64,000 nt of DNA from Bradyrhizobium sp. Rc3b (GCF_900114915.1 NZ_FOUS01000018.1:1-64000); one strand, 5' to 3'. Counted from the first letter of the stretch, positions 1-9,101 are shown. Notes: generated from the letters alone by a model not told the origin. A program made the numbers and translations.

Positions 1-328
1 AGTCGCAAAAGGCAGAGTAAGTAACCACCCCCTTGGGGGATGTGTCCTTGACAGGCTTCTGCTTGGCAAGACACGCCCGATGCGCAGGTCTGAAAGCACC
101 CTTCCAGATCACAGGAAACTCCGCTGCTCGCCGCAGATCCTGGTAGAGGACGGGATATTTAATCATGTCCGATACGGCCTTCTGGTCGCTCTTGCCGACT
201 GAAGCTTTGAACTGCGTCCAGAACGTTGCGAAACCGTCATCGCTCCCTGCCGCCAGCCCCGGTCCCGCTGATGTTAGCAAACCAGCTACAAACAGCGCCC
301 CGCCGATGACCGGTCCGATCCAATTCAT
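1..328 (-). CDS. Secreted hypothetical protein, 3' end beyond window
   Basis: Reading the minus strand from an ATG at 328 gives at least 109 codons running off the left edge without a stop. A GGAGAG ribosome-binding site lies 8 bases upstream. The first 27 residues (MNWIGPVIGGALFVAGLLTS...) form a signal peptide, so the product is probably periplasmic. The mature part has FWTQFKASV and MIKYPVLYQDLRRAAEF, which suggest a small helical domain. I do not recognise the family. The plus-strand ORF over the same bases is a shadow. Confidence 0.75.
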   Translation of the reverse strand, partial: MNWIGPVIGGALFVAGLLTSAGPGLAAGSDDGFATFWTQFKASVGKSDQKAVSDMIKYPVLYQDLRRAAEFPVIWKGAFRPAHRACLAKQKPVKDTSPKGVVTYSAFCD

Positions 329-740
329 TTTAATCTCTCCGGCGTACACTATCGGACTTGAGACCAGCCGGGCACCAAGACCTCGCGACATCTGTCGCAG
401 GAGAGAACTTGTAGGTTCACAAGAAAAGGTCGCCTGATCTACAACTATTGACTCGGACATTGCTGCTCGAGTGGCCTCGGAAGCTTAAAGCATCAGGTCC
501 GCTTCGGGTCAGAAGCGGCCCTCAGCGGGCATCGACGTATTAGTCAGCTATGGGCCAGAAGGCGACATTGGCGGTCCGGACTCGATCTCTATTTGGTGCG
601 CACCGCAGGTCAGCTCAGACGCACCCCGGTCAGCACAGTTGACGTTTCAACTTAGCGCATACCTCAAAAGTCGAAGCGCGTTTGGCGCTGCGCTCTGATC
701 CGTTTAGAGTATAGTGGGTTGGGTGGGGCCTGGTGCGGCC
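329..740. other. Intergenic region with a short hairpin motif
   Basis: No gene seen. At 496-518 there is a hairpin-like motif with CCGCTT and AAGCGG arms; a near copy lies at 6385-6408. The region separates two divergently transcribed genes and presumably holds both promoters, but no clear -35/-10 pair was picked out. Confidence 0.5.
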
Positions 741-2519
741 ATGGTGCAAGAGCGGGTCCGGGTCGAGCGAAGATTATCAGCGATCTTGGCCGCCGACGTG
801 GCCGGCTATTCTCGGCTCATGCACAATGACGAAGAGGCGACACACGCCAAGCTGACGGCCCTTCTCGCCGGAGGTGTCGAGCCCGCAATTGCGCAGCACG
901 GCGGCCGCATCGTGAAGAACACCGGCGACGGGTTTTTGGCTGAGTTTCCAAGTGCGGTCGAAGCGGTGCGGGCTGCCATGCAGTTTCAGTCCCGCATCAA
1001 CGACCTTACCTGCGACGACGCGGAAGACAGGCGCATTCTCTTCCGTGTGGGGCTCAATATCGGTGATATCATCGTCGAAGCCCATGACATCTTTGGAGAC
1101 GGCGTCAACATTGCGGCCCGGCTCGAGAGCATCGCCGAACCCGGCGGCATCTGTATCTCTCAGACTGTCTTCAATCACGCGCGCGACAAGGTGCCGTTCG
1201 ACGTTGAGGAAGCGGGTGAGCAAACTCTGAAGAACATCGCCCGGCCCGTCCACGTTTACCGCATCATCATCGACCCGGTCCTGCGGACTGCGACGCCCAA
1301 ACGCGAGATTCCGGCGCTCGCGTTGCCTGACAAGCCATCTGTCGCCGTGCTGCCGCTGACCAATATGAGTGGCGACCCCGAGCAGGAATTCGTCTCCGAC
1401 GGTATCGCCGAAGATGTGATCACGGCGTTATCGCGTTATCCCTCATTGTTCGTCATCGCACGGAACTCGTCGTTCACTTACAAAGGGCGAGCGGTTGATG
1501 TGAGACAGGTCGGGCGCGAGCTCGGCGTCCGCTACGTGCTTGAAGGTAGCGTGCGCAAGGCCGGCAGCCGGATCCGCGTGACCGCGCAGCTCATAGAGGC
1601 GGCGACCAGCAATCATGTATGGGCCGAGCGCTACGACCGCGATCTCGCAGATATTTTCGCCGTGCAGGATGAGCTCACCGAGGCGTTGACGACTGCGCTC
1701 GCCCCCGCCATTGCAGACGCCGAGCTCCGACGCGCCATGCGCAGGCCGCCGGGCAGCCTTGATGCCTGGGCCGCCTATCAGCGCGGCCTGTGGGATCTGA
1801 GCAAAGCGACCGCAGAGGACGATGAGAGCGCCGAGAAATTCTTCAGACAGGCGATCGATCTCGACCCGACCTTCAGCGGCAGCTACAGCGCGCTCGCTCT
1901 GTACCAGCTGCAAGCGGCCGCGCTCTACCAGAAGATAGGCCTGCGAGACGCGCAACATTCGGCGGAGGCCCTGGCCCGCCGGGCGGTCGCGCTCGATGGT
2001 GCCGATGCCGAAGCCCGTTCGTGCCTTGGCTGGGCCTTACAAGCACGCGGCGAGGCTGACGATGCGTTGGCGGAGATCGAGCGAGCTCTCTCTATGAGTC
2101 CAAATCTGGCGATCGCGCACGGCCATCGAGGCGCGACGCTGATCTTTGCCGGACGGCACAAGGAGGGGGTCACGTCTCTCAACGTGTGTATCAGGCTCGA
2201 TCCCCGCGATCCCTATCTGGCAGTCCGCTTGTTGCACATTGCGTGCGGTTTATATTTCTGCGGCGAATACGAAGCTTCGATCGAGGCCGCAAAACGCCTG
2301 ATCCGGTCGTATCCGAATTTTCCGATGATCTACCGTTGGTCCGCGGCGGCGCTGGGCCAGCTTGGGCGCATAGCGGAAGCGAAGGAAGAACTGGAAAAGG
2401 CCGTCTCGCGCGCACCGGGGGCATTAGATATGTATGTCCGCAACAGAGCTCCGTGGTTTCGTCCAGAAGACCACGCGCATCTCGTCGACGGTCTGGGTAA
2501 GGCCGGATGGAAGGGGTGA
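741..2519 (+). CDS. Class III adenylate/guanylate cyclase with TolB-like and TPR domains
   Basis: A soluble class III nucleotide cyclase. The catalytic domain (about residues 10-185) keeps both metal-binding aspartates (AADVAGYSRLM and NTGDGFLAEF) and the Asn/Arg pair in DGVNIAARLE, so it should be active, most likely making cAMP. Residues about 200-330 (VAVLPLTNMSGDPEQEFVSDG onward) match the FlgO/TolB-like segment common in rhizobial multi-copy cyclases. TPR repeats follow to the C terminus and probably bind protein partners. The ATG at 741 is preferred because family members start just before the ERRLSAILAADV motif; a GTG at 714 would add nine residues. Confidence 0.93.
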   Translation: MVQERVRVERRLSAILAADVAGYSRLMHNDEEATHAKLTALLAGGVEPAIAQHGGRIVKNTGDGFLAEFPSAVEAVRAAMQFQSRINDLTCDDAEDRRILFRVGLNIGDIIVEAHDIFGDGVNIAARLESIAEPGGICISQTVFNHARDKVPFDVEEAGEQTLKNIARPVHVYRIIIDPVLRTATPKREIPALALPDKPSVAVLPLTNMSGDPEQEFVSDGIAEDVITALSRYPSLFVIARNSSFTYKGRAVDVRQVGRELGVRYVLEGSVRKAGSRIRVTAQLIEAATSNHVWAERYDRDLADIFAVQDELTEALTTALAPAIADAELRRAMRRPPGSLDAWAAYQRGLWDLSKATAEDDESAEKFFRQAIDLDPTFSGSYSALALYQLQAAALYQKIGLRDAQHSAEALARRAVALDGADAEARSCLGWALQARGEADDALAEIERALSMSPNLAIAHGHRGATLIFAGRHKEGVTSLNVCIRLDPRDPYLAVRLLHIACGLYFCGEYEASIEAAKRLIRSYPNFPMIYRWSAAALGQLGRIAEAKEELEKAVSRAPGALDMYVRNRAPWFRPEDHAHLVDGLGKAGWKG

Positions 2520-2754
2520 GGCTGCATTGAACTGCGGGCCATCCCGTCTGTTTGCAGCGAGCCGTTCGACGTTCCCGCACGCGGATTGCCAAACGTCGGC
2601 TCGGGTCAAAAGCTGCTCACCACGTCTCATCGCGCAAGGTCAGATCTCCCTCAAACAGCGGAGACGTGGCGACGGCGCGTTCGTTGTTCGGCTCAGGGCC
2701 ATGAGCGGACTTGGTCTAGCCCGCAAGCGTTGGCAGGGCCTGCCGAAATCGAAT

Positions 2755-3663
2755 TTATTGGCTTGCCGCCGCAGCGGCAGTCGCCACATATTTCGTGTAA
2801 AATTCGGCGACCCGGCCGCGCCACATACCGACGAACGCCTCTGAAGTCACGTTGTCCACCGATTTCCAAGTACGCTTGAACGCTGGAAGTGCATTGCCCC
2901 AGATAGCGCGTTTGCACCACCTTCCGCCCTTCTCCTTGCCTTCGCTGGTGGCGCACATGGATTTCCAAGCGATGCGAGCGGGCTGGCTGATGTGCTCAGC
3001 GGCGCCTTCCCAGCCCTGCTGATGGATCAGGTAAAGATCGCTCAAGTCCGGCTTCCGATGCGTGATCCACTCGAAAAGGATGCCTTCGGTAATGACCTTA
3101 TAGGCGGCCGCAACGGCGTTATCCCGCGGACTGCGAATCTGCCCGAAGCCGAACTTCCCGAACTCATATTGGCTCAGCTGAAACAGGCCGATATACGACC
3201 CGGTGCGTTGATTGGGATTGAAACCGGATTCGATCTTGGCAACCGCCATCATGAAATTCAAATCGAGACCAAACGCGTCGGAAGCGCGCTTGATCTCTTC
3301 GGCCGGCGTTCCGACCGGGATGTCCTTGAACGAACGCAAGACGATCTCCGCCGGTTTCTCGGCGGGCGGCAGTTCAGACCAGACGTAGTAAACCAGATAA
3401 CGGAAATCCTGCGTCGACGCCGCTTTCGGAGCATCGTTGGACGCATCGCGTCCTGCCGGCGGCGGTTGGACGATATCCTGTCCCAACGACGCCAATTTGG
3501 TCGCGACGGGTTCATCGACGATCTCCGCTCCGGTGCTCAACGGCCCGGAACCTGCTGACGTCACCGAGCCCAGCTCGGCTCTTTCTGCCCGAAGCGCTAT
3601 CGCAAGTCTGGCCGATGCCTCGGCGTACAAGGCGGGCGTCACCATGTTCGCAGGAGCCGTCAT
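2755..3663 (-). CDS. Lytic transglycosylase-like protein (SLT fold)
   Basis: The 301-residue product has a lysozyme-like domain from about residue 115, with the catalytic Glu145 in AKIESGFNP and the following GLFQLSQYEFG core typical of SLT domains that cleave peptidoglycan glycan strands. A long Ala/Pro-rich region precedes it. The chosen ATG at 3663 overlaps the stop of an upstream small secreted ORF by four bases (ATGA). As read, this protein has no signal peptide, which is odd for a peptidoglycan enzyme. The upstream ORF may be its displaced secretion signal after a frameshift, or the two genes may be translationally coupled. Confidence 0.8.
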   Translation of the reverse strand: MTAPANMVTPALYAEASARLAIALRAERAELGSVTSAGSGPLSTGAEIVDEPVATKLASLGQDIVQPPPAGRDASNDAPKAASTQDFRYLVYYVWSELPPAEKPAEIVLRSFKDIPVGTPAEEIKRASDAFGLDLNFMMAVAKIESGFNPNQRTGSYIGLFQLSQYEFGKFGFGQIRSPRDNAVAAAYKVITEGILFEWITHRKPDLSDLYLIHQQGWEGAAEHISQPARIAWKSMCATSEGKEKGGRWCKRAIWGNALPAFKRTWKSVDNVTSEAFVGMWRGRVAEFYTKYVATAAAAASQ

Positions 3664-3827
3664 GTTCGCGTGACGTGGCCGGAGGCCGCTTCCGTGACGG
3701 TGGCTGTCAACTCCCATTCGCCGAGGTGACCGGAATATCCGACAACCTCGAGCGATTGAGCGTTTCCCGCACTCGCAACAACGCCCAGAACGATCGCCAG
3801 CAATATTGATTTCACGTGTGCTCCCAT
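3660..3827 (-). CDS. Small secreted protein, possibly a truncated remnant
   Basis: A 55-codon ORF too short for usual callers. It starts MGAHVKSILLAIVLGVV, a clear signal peptide with an ASAGNAQ-type cleavage site, followed by SLEVVGYSGHLGEWELTATV. It ends in TGA overlapping the ATG of the transglycosylase-like gene. The mature part reads like the opening of a longer secreted domain, so this may be a truncated gene, or a signal peptide separated by frameshift from the downstream reading frame. The family is not recognised. Confidence 0.55.
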   Translation of the reverse strand: MGAHVKSILLAIVLGVVASAGNAQSLEVVGYSGHLGEWELTATVTEAASGHVTRT

Positions 3828-3845
3828 GCCTCTCGCGCCCGTTTC

Positions 3846-5432
3846 TCAGCGCTTCATCAGAAATGCCCGCGCCTCGGCAACTTCCGTTCGGGTGCTATCA
3901 GCTGCATCAGCGATCGCTATGACCTTTTTATAGTATTGCTGAGCCTTGTTGGATTCGCCGGACTTTTCCGCCGCCTTGGCTGCGCCTACGTAAGCGCCGA
4001 GCCGGTTTGGCTCCTTCCGCAGCGTTGCTTCAAATGCCCCAAGCGCTTCATTTGCCTTGCCGCTCTCAAGCAGCATTTCTCCATAGAGTTCGCGCGCCGG
4101 TTTAGGCACTCCCGGCGTCACCGGATGCTTCTCCGTTTTGTCCTCGGCAGCGGCGGCGGCGCTCATGGCATTCAGCGCAGCGTCACGATTGTCTTCGGCG
4201 AAAAGCTGCCAAGCCGTCGCAACCTGCCGCTCAATTTCGACCTGTTCCGCCCAATAGGTGTCCTTGGCGGCACGTAGCTTGTCGCGCAGTTCGGCGAGTT
4301 TGGCGATGTGGGCCTTCGCGGCTTCTGGCTCGCCTGCACGGGCCGCGCCCAGCGCCCGCACGAAATAGGTTACCGCCTGCACGTGAGGCAGCAGGCTGGG
4401 ACGAACCTCAAGCGCCGCAGCAGCCTTCCAATCGCCGCGCTCCACTGCATAGCGTGCCGGAGAGGCGGCAAGCGCGTATGGCCCGGCGATAAAAGTCTCG
4501 GTGAAGCCTGTGACCCCCTTCATCTCGTCGACAACGGCTGCTGCCTTCTCGTCCTGCCCGAGTCGCAAATAGGCGTAGACGAGGTAATCCATTGCGTGCA
4601 GCTGATCGTGGCCCTCTTTGTCCGCTCTCGCCACACGAGACGATTCGATGTTGGAAGCAATCGACTCCCTCCAGTATCCGACGCGGGTAAAGATGTGGGA
4701 CGGCATATGTTGGGCGTGGGCTGCCGCTGGTGCAACCTTGGCGTAGCGTCGCGCAGCCTCGAGCCCTTTTTCGGCAATTGGCGGATAATCGTAAAGATGA
4801 ATCAAGTAGTGCGCTACGCCGGGATGTTGGGGCTGCCGTATTGCGATCGGCTCAAGGATTGCCGCACCCTTGAGCTGGTTGGTGTAAGTTTTGTCGGCCG
4901 GCGACGCCGAGGTGTTGAGGGCTAGTGCATAATAGATCTGCGCTTCGTCATCGTTTTGATACCGCTGCGCAAGTTGCTCCATGGCCTTGGAGTAAGCCAG
5001 CATGCGCGTACGATGATCGACCTTGTTATAGTCGGCGTACATGGCACTAAGCGCATCGAGGTAGTCGCGTTCGCGCTGGGTCTTGGCGCCGATGAGCTTT
5101 CCTTTTGCGATCGCCTCAGCACCCTCGGCGAGGTTTTTCGTGGGGGTGGGAACGTGGGGATTCCACAAGAGGCTGAGGGCCATGCCCCAGTATGCGATGC
5201 CGCACTCCGGATCGGCCTTCAGAGCATCTCCGAACGCGTGCTGCGACGCGCGGTACCAGAACGAGTGCTGGTACAGCATCCCGCGATCGAAATGCTTCTG
5301 CGCTTCCGGCTTGCACGATGTTTCGAAATGCACCGTACCGAGCTGATCGCCGTCCGATTCTGCCAACGAAGGTTGCGCAAACGAAAGGCCCAACACAGCC
5401 GTAGCCGCGATTGCGAATGGCGTCTTGATCAT
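3846..5432 (-). CDS. Periplasmic TPR-repeat protein
   Basis: The 528-residue product has a signal peptide (residues 1-24, ending PSLAES) and TPR-like helical repeats, for example around CGIAYWGMALSLLWNP, HPGVAHYLIHLYDYP and the C-terminal ARELYGEMLLESGKANEALG. A HAQHMPSHIF stretch is conserved-looking but no enzyme motif could be assigned. It probably acts as an exported scaffold. GGAGGCAGGTC before the ATG supports the start. The next gene downstream on the same strand begins 18 bases after the stop, so the two may be cotranscribed. Confidence 0.85.
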   Translation of the reverse strand: MIKTPFAIAATAVLGLSFAQPSLAESDGDQLGTVHFETSCKPEAQKHFDRGMLYQHSFWYRASQHAFGDALKADPECGIAYWGMALSLLWNPHVPTPTKNLAEGAEAIAKGKLIGAKTQRERDYLDALSAMYADYNKVDHRTRMLAYSKAMEQLAQRYQNDDEAQIYYALALNTSASPADKTYTNQLKGAAILEPIAIRQPQHPGVAHYLIHLYDYPPIAEKGLEAARRYAKVAPAAAHAQHMPSHIFTRVGYWRESIASNIESSRVARADKEGHDQLHAMDYLVYAYLRLGQDEKAAAVVDEMKGVTGFTETFIAGPYALAASPARYAVERGDWKAAAALEVRPSLLPHVQAVTYFVRALGAARAGEPEAAKAHIAKLAELRDKLRAAKDTYWAEQVEIERQVATAWQLFAEDNRDAALNAMSAAAAAEDKTEKHPVTPGVPKPARELYGEMLLESGKANEALGAFEATLRKEPNRLGAYVGAAKAAEKSGESNKAQQYYKKVIAIADAADSTRTEVAEARAFLMKR

Positions 5433-5675
5433 GACCTGCCTCCACGCGAGAACTAACTTTGCGAGGCGCGCAATCTAAGCCTGTTCACTCAGGCCAACCA
5501 TGCAATTTCGTTTCGGAGAAGAGCCAGAGACGGACCTGGCCGGTGTGGCATGTCAGTTGTCCTGACATTGGACCCGCGCTAAAGCTCGTCGTCGAAGCGC
5601 AGAACCCGTTATGCCAGTTGGCGCAGTCAAATTGCGGTGCGTCACGTCAGGTTTGGGTCAAAATCGGCCCTGTCA

Positions 5676-6286
5676 CTAGCTGAGGAGGTCAACATGGCCG
5701 ATAACCTGAGCGCTACCCCTGCCGTCTCGAAACATCGTCGCAGATGAAGGAATGAGCACCCGCACATTGCGTAGGTTTCGCACCGTCTCGCTAAGGAATT
5801 GCAGACGCTTGTCGTATACTCCCAATCCCGCATCAACACTCACTCCAGTGATATTTCCATCCGGTCTGGCCAGGTTCGTCACAACTCCGCCGGCGACCGG
5901 ATCACCGCTGCTAACTAATATTGGAATTGTAGTGGTCACGGGCTTCAACTGGCGTGCAATCGGGCCGGAAAGCGAAATGATCAAATCAGGATGACTGGCA
6001 ATGATTGTGCGAGCCAAGTCTCCATAGTGTTCGGACCGACCGAGCGCCGAGTACCGGTCCACGAGCAGGTTTTGTCTTTCGACATAGCCATGCCTCTTCA
6101 ACTCCCCAAAATAGCTTTGAACGTCAGGCGACCGTTGATAGTCATTCCCTCGGGCTTTTCGGCGGTATGGACGATCGCGATCCGTTTTATGCCCGGCGAC
6201 CGAGCATCGGTCTGAGCGTAAACAGGCTTTTCGAAGCTCAGGGCTGCGGTGATCGCCGTACCCGCGACGTACTCCCGCCGTCGCAT
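5676..6286 (-). pseudogene. ABC transporter substrate-binding protein remnant (ABC_sub_bind type)
   Basis: An ATG at 6286 with GGAGGGCAC before it opens a reading frame with an RRREY export signal (MRRREYVAGTAITAAL) and a mature start GIKRIAIVHT. Near 6104-6112 the frame is lost; the protein continues in another frame as GELKRHGYVERQNLLVDRYS, DLIISLSGPIARQLKPVT and VVTNLARPDGNITGVS, all typical of this family. It ends about 200 residues in, whereas intact members are about 320-330, so the C-terminal third is also gone. Both lesions point to a decayed gene. Confidence 0.8.
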
Positions 6287-6785
6287 GTGCCCTCCAAGGA
6301 TCACGCGGGGGCGCGAACAATCTATCACTTTGTCATATGACTGTGTGAGCGGCATAGCTGCATTTGCGGGGCGGCAGCGAGCAAGGTCCGCTTGGGGTCA
6401 AAAAGCGGCGGCAAAAGCAAGCGGCGTCCGCCGTCCGGTTTCCCTTCAATAGCTGAAGTGCCAACCGCGGCTTCTGCCACCCGTATTTTCCCAAGTGTTC
6501 GCCGGTCCCGGCTTCGGGTATGCGCTTAGTCGCATGAATCGAGCCGACTGCAACGCCCCGCCACCTCCTGTCTGCGAGAATTGACGTGAAATGGTACTGG
6601 TAGGAGCGTTGCGCGCAATCGTGGATCGGCAGGCTGTACGGGTCTACAAGTGCTTTCCATGCCAGCGTATCGTCTCCGCGCCTCTGCGGGACTAAGGACA
6701 TACTTGAAATTCACGGCTGTCGCATTTGCCTGTGCCCAAGCGCAGCCAGCGTAGCCACGACGCAAGCGCCGCACCCGTGCGCCGC
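6287..6785. other. Gene-free stretch between pseudogene and small ORFs
   Basis: No convincing gene. ORFs here have low-complexity, unbalanced composition. The only structure noticed is the CCGCTT...AAGCGG hairpin at 6385-6408, a near copy of the motif at 496-518. Confidence 0.4.
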
Positions 6786-6899
6786 CTACCAACCCCCGAG
6801 AGCCATCAAAACAAAAAGGGCAAGGAACAACCCAACCGCCGCAAAGAAAAGCCAATGTCTCGCGGCCGCTTCAATTCGGCGCGCCGTAATTGATTTCAT
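6786..6899 (-). CDS. 37-residue membrane peptide
   Basis: A short ORF starting MKSITARRIEAAARHW followed by a single hydrophobic helix (LFFAAVGLFLALFVLMALGGW). The positively charged N terminus followed by one helix suggests an inner-membrane micropeptide with N-in topology. It overlaps the 3' end of the preceding small gene by 29 bases in another frame. Function unknown; it could be chance coding. Confidence 0.4.
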   Translation of the reverse strand: MKSITARRIEAAARHWLFFAAVGLFLALFVLMALGGW

Positions 6900-7056
6900 G
6901 CTGCGTGTCTGTCCTGCCAACGCTATCCTGATCAGCACGAACATAATCGGCTTGCAGGCCTTCAGGACTTTGTCTGGCAATCAGAAGCTGTTTCCGCATT
7001 TCAGCGAGGCGGGCGCGGCAGTATTCGCGATAGAGCAGGTCGAATATGGCGGGCAT
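6871..7056 (-). CDS. Small hypothetical protein
   Basis: A 61-residue product starting MPAIFDLLYREYCRARLAEM, a balanced amphipathic-helix-like sequence, ending in a polar tail (VRADQDSVGRTDTQHEINYG). I chose the second ATG (7056) because GGGGGC sits just upstream; the ATG at 7068 has no ribosome-binding site. Soluble and cytoplasmic by composition; family not recognised. Confidence 0.55.
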   Translation of the reverse strand: MPAIFDLLYREYCRARLAEMRKQLLIARQSPEGLQADYVRADQDSVGRTDTQHEINYGAPN

Positions 7057-7381
7057 GGGGGCCCCCATCGTTTGAGTATCGCTATGAGATATTCCGAGTT
7101 TCTAAGCCCCAGCGATGCTGCCCGATGTGAGCCCATCCACAAGCTGCGTCAAACTTCAAAGGATGATCAGCTAACTTGCTTGTCGGTGCAAAAACGGAAC
7201 AGGGCTAATTACCTAAAATCTAGCATAGCAGCCTTCTGTTTCAGCAAAACTTCGTCAAACAACTCAAGATCGCTGCTGCGCGAATAAAAATCCAACCACA
7301 GCGCGAAATGAATTACCAATGGATGCAAGCACCGTTGGCTGCAACGCCGCCTATTAGCCACCGTACCGAAGCAAGAATGGA
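7057..7381. other. AT-richer intergenic stretch
   Basis: No gene recognised on either strand. Base composition is visibly lower in GC than the rest of the window, in line with the surrounding decayed tract. Confidence 0.4.
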
Positions 7382-7525
7382 TCAACCGAGGCAGCTAGTC
7401 GGTCTGCCACTTGCATGTTCGGCGGACTGCGTTTCGGTAGGCAGCGAACCGAGAGAATTGACGGCCATCCCGGTACCAGCGGCAAGAACAGCTATTACAA
7501 TCGCGGAGAGATATTTGATCCTCAT
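7382..7525 (-). CDS. Small exported peptide
   Basis: A 47-residue ORF whose first half (MRIKYLSAIVIAVLAAGTGM) is a signal peptide or single membrane helix; the remainder is polar (SLPTETQSAEHASGRPTSCLG) and carries one cysteine. GGGAGGATCATCGCC upstream provides a good ribosome-binding site for this ATG, which is preferred over an upstream in-frame start with an implausible leader. Function unknown. Confidence 0.55.
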   Translation of the reverse strand: MRIKYLSAIVIAVLAAGTGMAVNSLGSLPTETQSAEHASGRPTSCLG

Positions 7526-7689
7526 GGCGATGATCCTCCCATCGCTGACGACAAGACAATTGTGTTCGATGAAAATTGGTTCCGTTGCGGGTAGGTCCGT
7601 GGTTGCGGGAACGATGCAAAAATTTTGGCCGGGATTAAATTTTGGCCGGGATTGAGTTGTCCTCCCGGCCAACCCGCCGCGCGCGTCTA

Positions 7690-7791
7690 TCAGAACATCC
7701 CGATCGAGGCGAAAAGCGCAACCTCGATTAGGACAGTGAGGCTCATGATGCCGACAGTGAGAATTGCTTCGCCCGGTGGTAGAGGCGTCAT
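7690..7791 (-). CDS. 33-residue membrane peptide
   Basis: An ORF below the usual length cut-off. It starts MTPLPPGEAILTVGIMSL and consists mainly of one hydrophobic helix (TVLIEVALFASIGMF). No strong ribosome-binding site is seen, so this is tentative. If real it is a single-pass micropeptide similar in style to the one at 6786-6899. Confidence 0.35.
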   Translation of the reverse strand: MTPLPPGEAILTVGIMSLTVLIEVALFASIGMF

Positions 7792-7884
7792 AGCGTGCCT
7801 CGCATATTGCGAAGCCCCGAAGCCTAATAGCTAACCTGCCGAAGTCGGGAATGTTTCAGTTCCAAGCGCGTTAAGCAAAGATGC

Positions 7885-8106
7885 CTAACGCATTTCGAGT
7901 TCCTTGATCGCCAAAGCCGCAATTTGTGCCGGGGCAAGGACCTCCGTTTGCGCGATCTTGATGATCTTGCTTGCGACCATTTCCGTGAGCGGGTCGTCGC
8001 GATCCTGGACACAAAGCGTATGGAGCGCCTGCTCGTAAGCTGCGGTGATGCGGCTGACCATTTCCGGCTTTAAATCGACGGTTTGTAATCGCAGGTAGGT
8101 AGACAT
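7885..8106 (-). CDS. Small helical hypothetical protein
   Basis: A 73-residue product starting MSTYLRLQTVDLKPEMVSRI. AGGAGG six bases before the ATG makes this a strong start. The protein is predicted to be all helical and cytoplasmic, without cysteines near one another or other metal motifs. Looks like a conserved small protein but I cannot name a function. Confidence 0.75.
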   Translation of the reverse strand: MSTYLRLQTVDLKPEMVSRITAAYEQALHTLCVQDRDDPLTEMVASKIIKIAQTEVLAPAQIAALAIKELEMR

Positions 8107-8303
8107 TTCTTGCCTCCTAAGCCCACGCGGGCGAACATGATAGCATGGGAACCCGGTTGGCGACCTGAGAACTTTGGACGTTCGGAGCAGCGGTATTTGT
8201 GCGAAGCCGGGATCAAGGTGGCGTGTCGCTCGTTACTACGGTGGCGGCAGGATATCCGTGCACGGCAAGGAGGCGGTGCACGTCAAGGCCAACGGTGGCA
8301 GCC

Positions 8304-8555
8304 ATGGCAGATACCCCTTCGACCGCGCCCGTGGAGCATCGCCGGGCGATCTGCAACGAAATTGGTGAGCGACTTCGCGGCACCCTCACGGACGATCTCG
8401 CCCCGCTACCGTTGCGACTGGAAGGCATGGTGGAGCGGCTGACCGAATTGGACAGCGCCGCACCATCGGCCGCGCCGGATCGACAGGACGATGCGTCATC
8501 CCGGCCACTCTTGAAATTTGTGTCGGCGCTTTGGCGGATCCTCCGAAGCGTCTAG
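8304..8555 (+). CDS. Small hypothetical protein (EHRRAICNEIGERLR type)
   Basis: An 83-residue protein starting MADTPSTAPVEHRRAIC. The EHRRAICNEIGERLR helix followed by LPLRLEGMVERLTELD is a pattern I associate with short rhizobial proteins of unknown function. The ATG at 8304 is chosen because the upstream extension is basic and low in complexity. Confidence 0.6.
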   Translation: MADTPSTAPVEHRRAICNEIGERLRGTLTDDLAPLPLRLEGMVERLTELDSAAPSAAPDRQDDASSRPLLKFVSALWRILRSV

Positions 8556-8643
8556 AACAACGGGAACATTGTCGACCAGCGCGTCTGTGTTTCATATTGT
8601 GCGGGCGCAATCCGAGTGGCGGCACAGCTCCCAAACGGTCCCC

Positions 8644-9101
8644 ATGTTCTCAATCCACCCCGACGATCTCACCTCTGAACCGACCCGCCGCTTGCTCGCG
8701 CTTCATCTCGCCGGCATGCATGCGAGCTCGCCGCCGGGCCATGTGTTCGCGCTCGACCTGTCGGGGCTGCAGGTGCCCCGGGGTCACCGTGTGGTCGGTG
8801 CGCGAGGGCGACGACGTCGTCGGCATCGGCGCGCTGAAGGAGCTGGGCAATGGTGGCGCCGAGGTGAAGTCGATGCGGACCCACCCCGATCATCTGCGCC
8901 GCGGCGTCGCGGCGCTGCTGCTGGACCACATCGTGCGCGAGGCCAAGGCGCGCGGGTTGACCCGGCTGAGCCTGGAGACCGGAAGCGGCCCGGCGTTCGA
9001 GCCGGCGCTGGCGCTGTACCGCAAGCGCGGCTTCGTCAATGGCGAGGCGTTCGCCGGCGAGCGCCTTCAATCAATTCCTCCACCTTGCGCTTCACGCCTG
9101 A
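8644..9101 (+). pseudogene. GNAT acetyltransferase with two frame disruptions
   Basis: The N terminus (MFSIHPDDLTSEPTRRLLAL...) starts at 8644. Around 8770-8780, in a CCCCGGGG run, the frame shifts, after which the GNAT core continues as TVWSVREGDDVVGIGALKEL and the acetyl-CoA loop region MRTHPDHLRRGVAALLLDH, then LYRKRGFVNGEAFAG. At about 9055-9065 the frame is lost again and the family's usual ending (AFNQFLHLALHA, stop 9099-9101) appears in a third frame. The second lesion looks like a deletion of several bases, so this is more likely a true pseudogene than sequencing error. Confidence 0.82.

Noticed and set aside
6333..6701. A 122-codon minus-strand ORF
   Set aside because: Cys/Arg-rich with no plausible fold, no ribosome-binding site, and overlaps a hairpin repeat.
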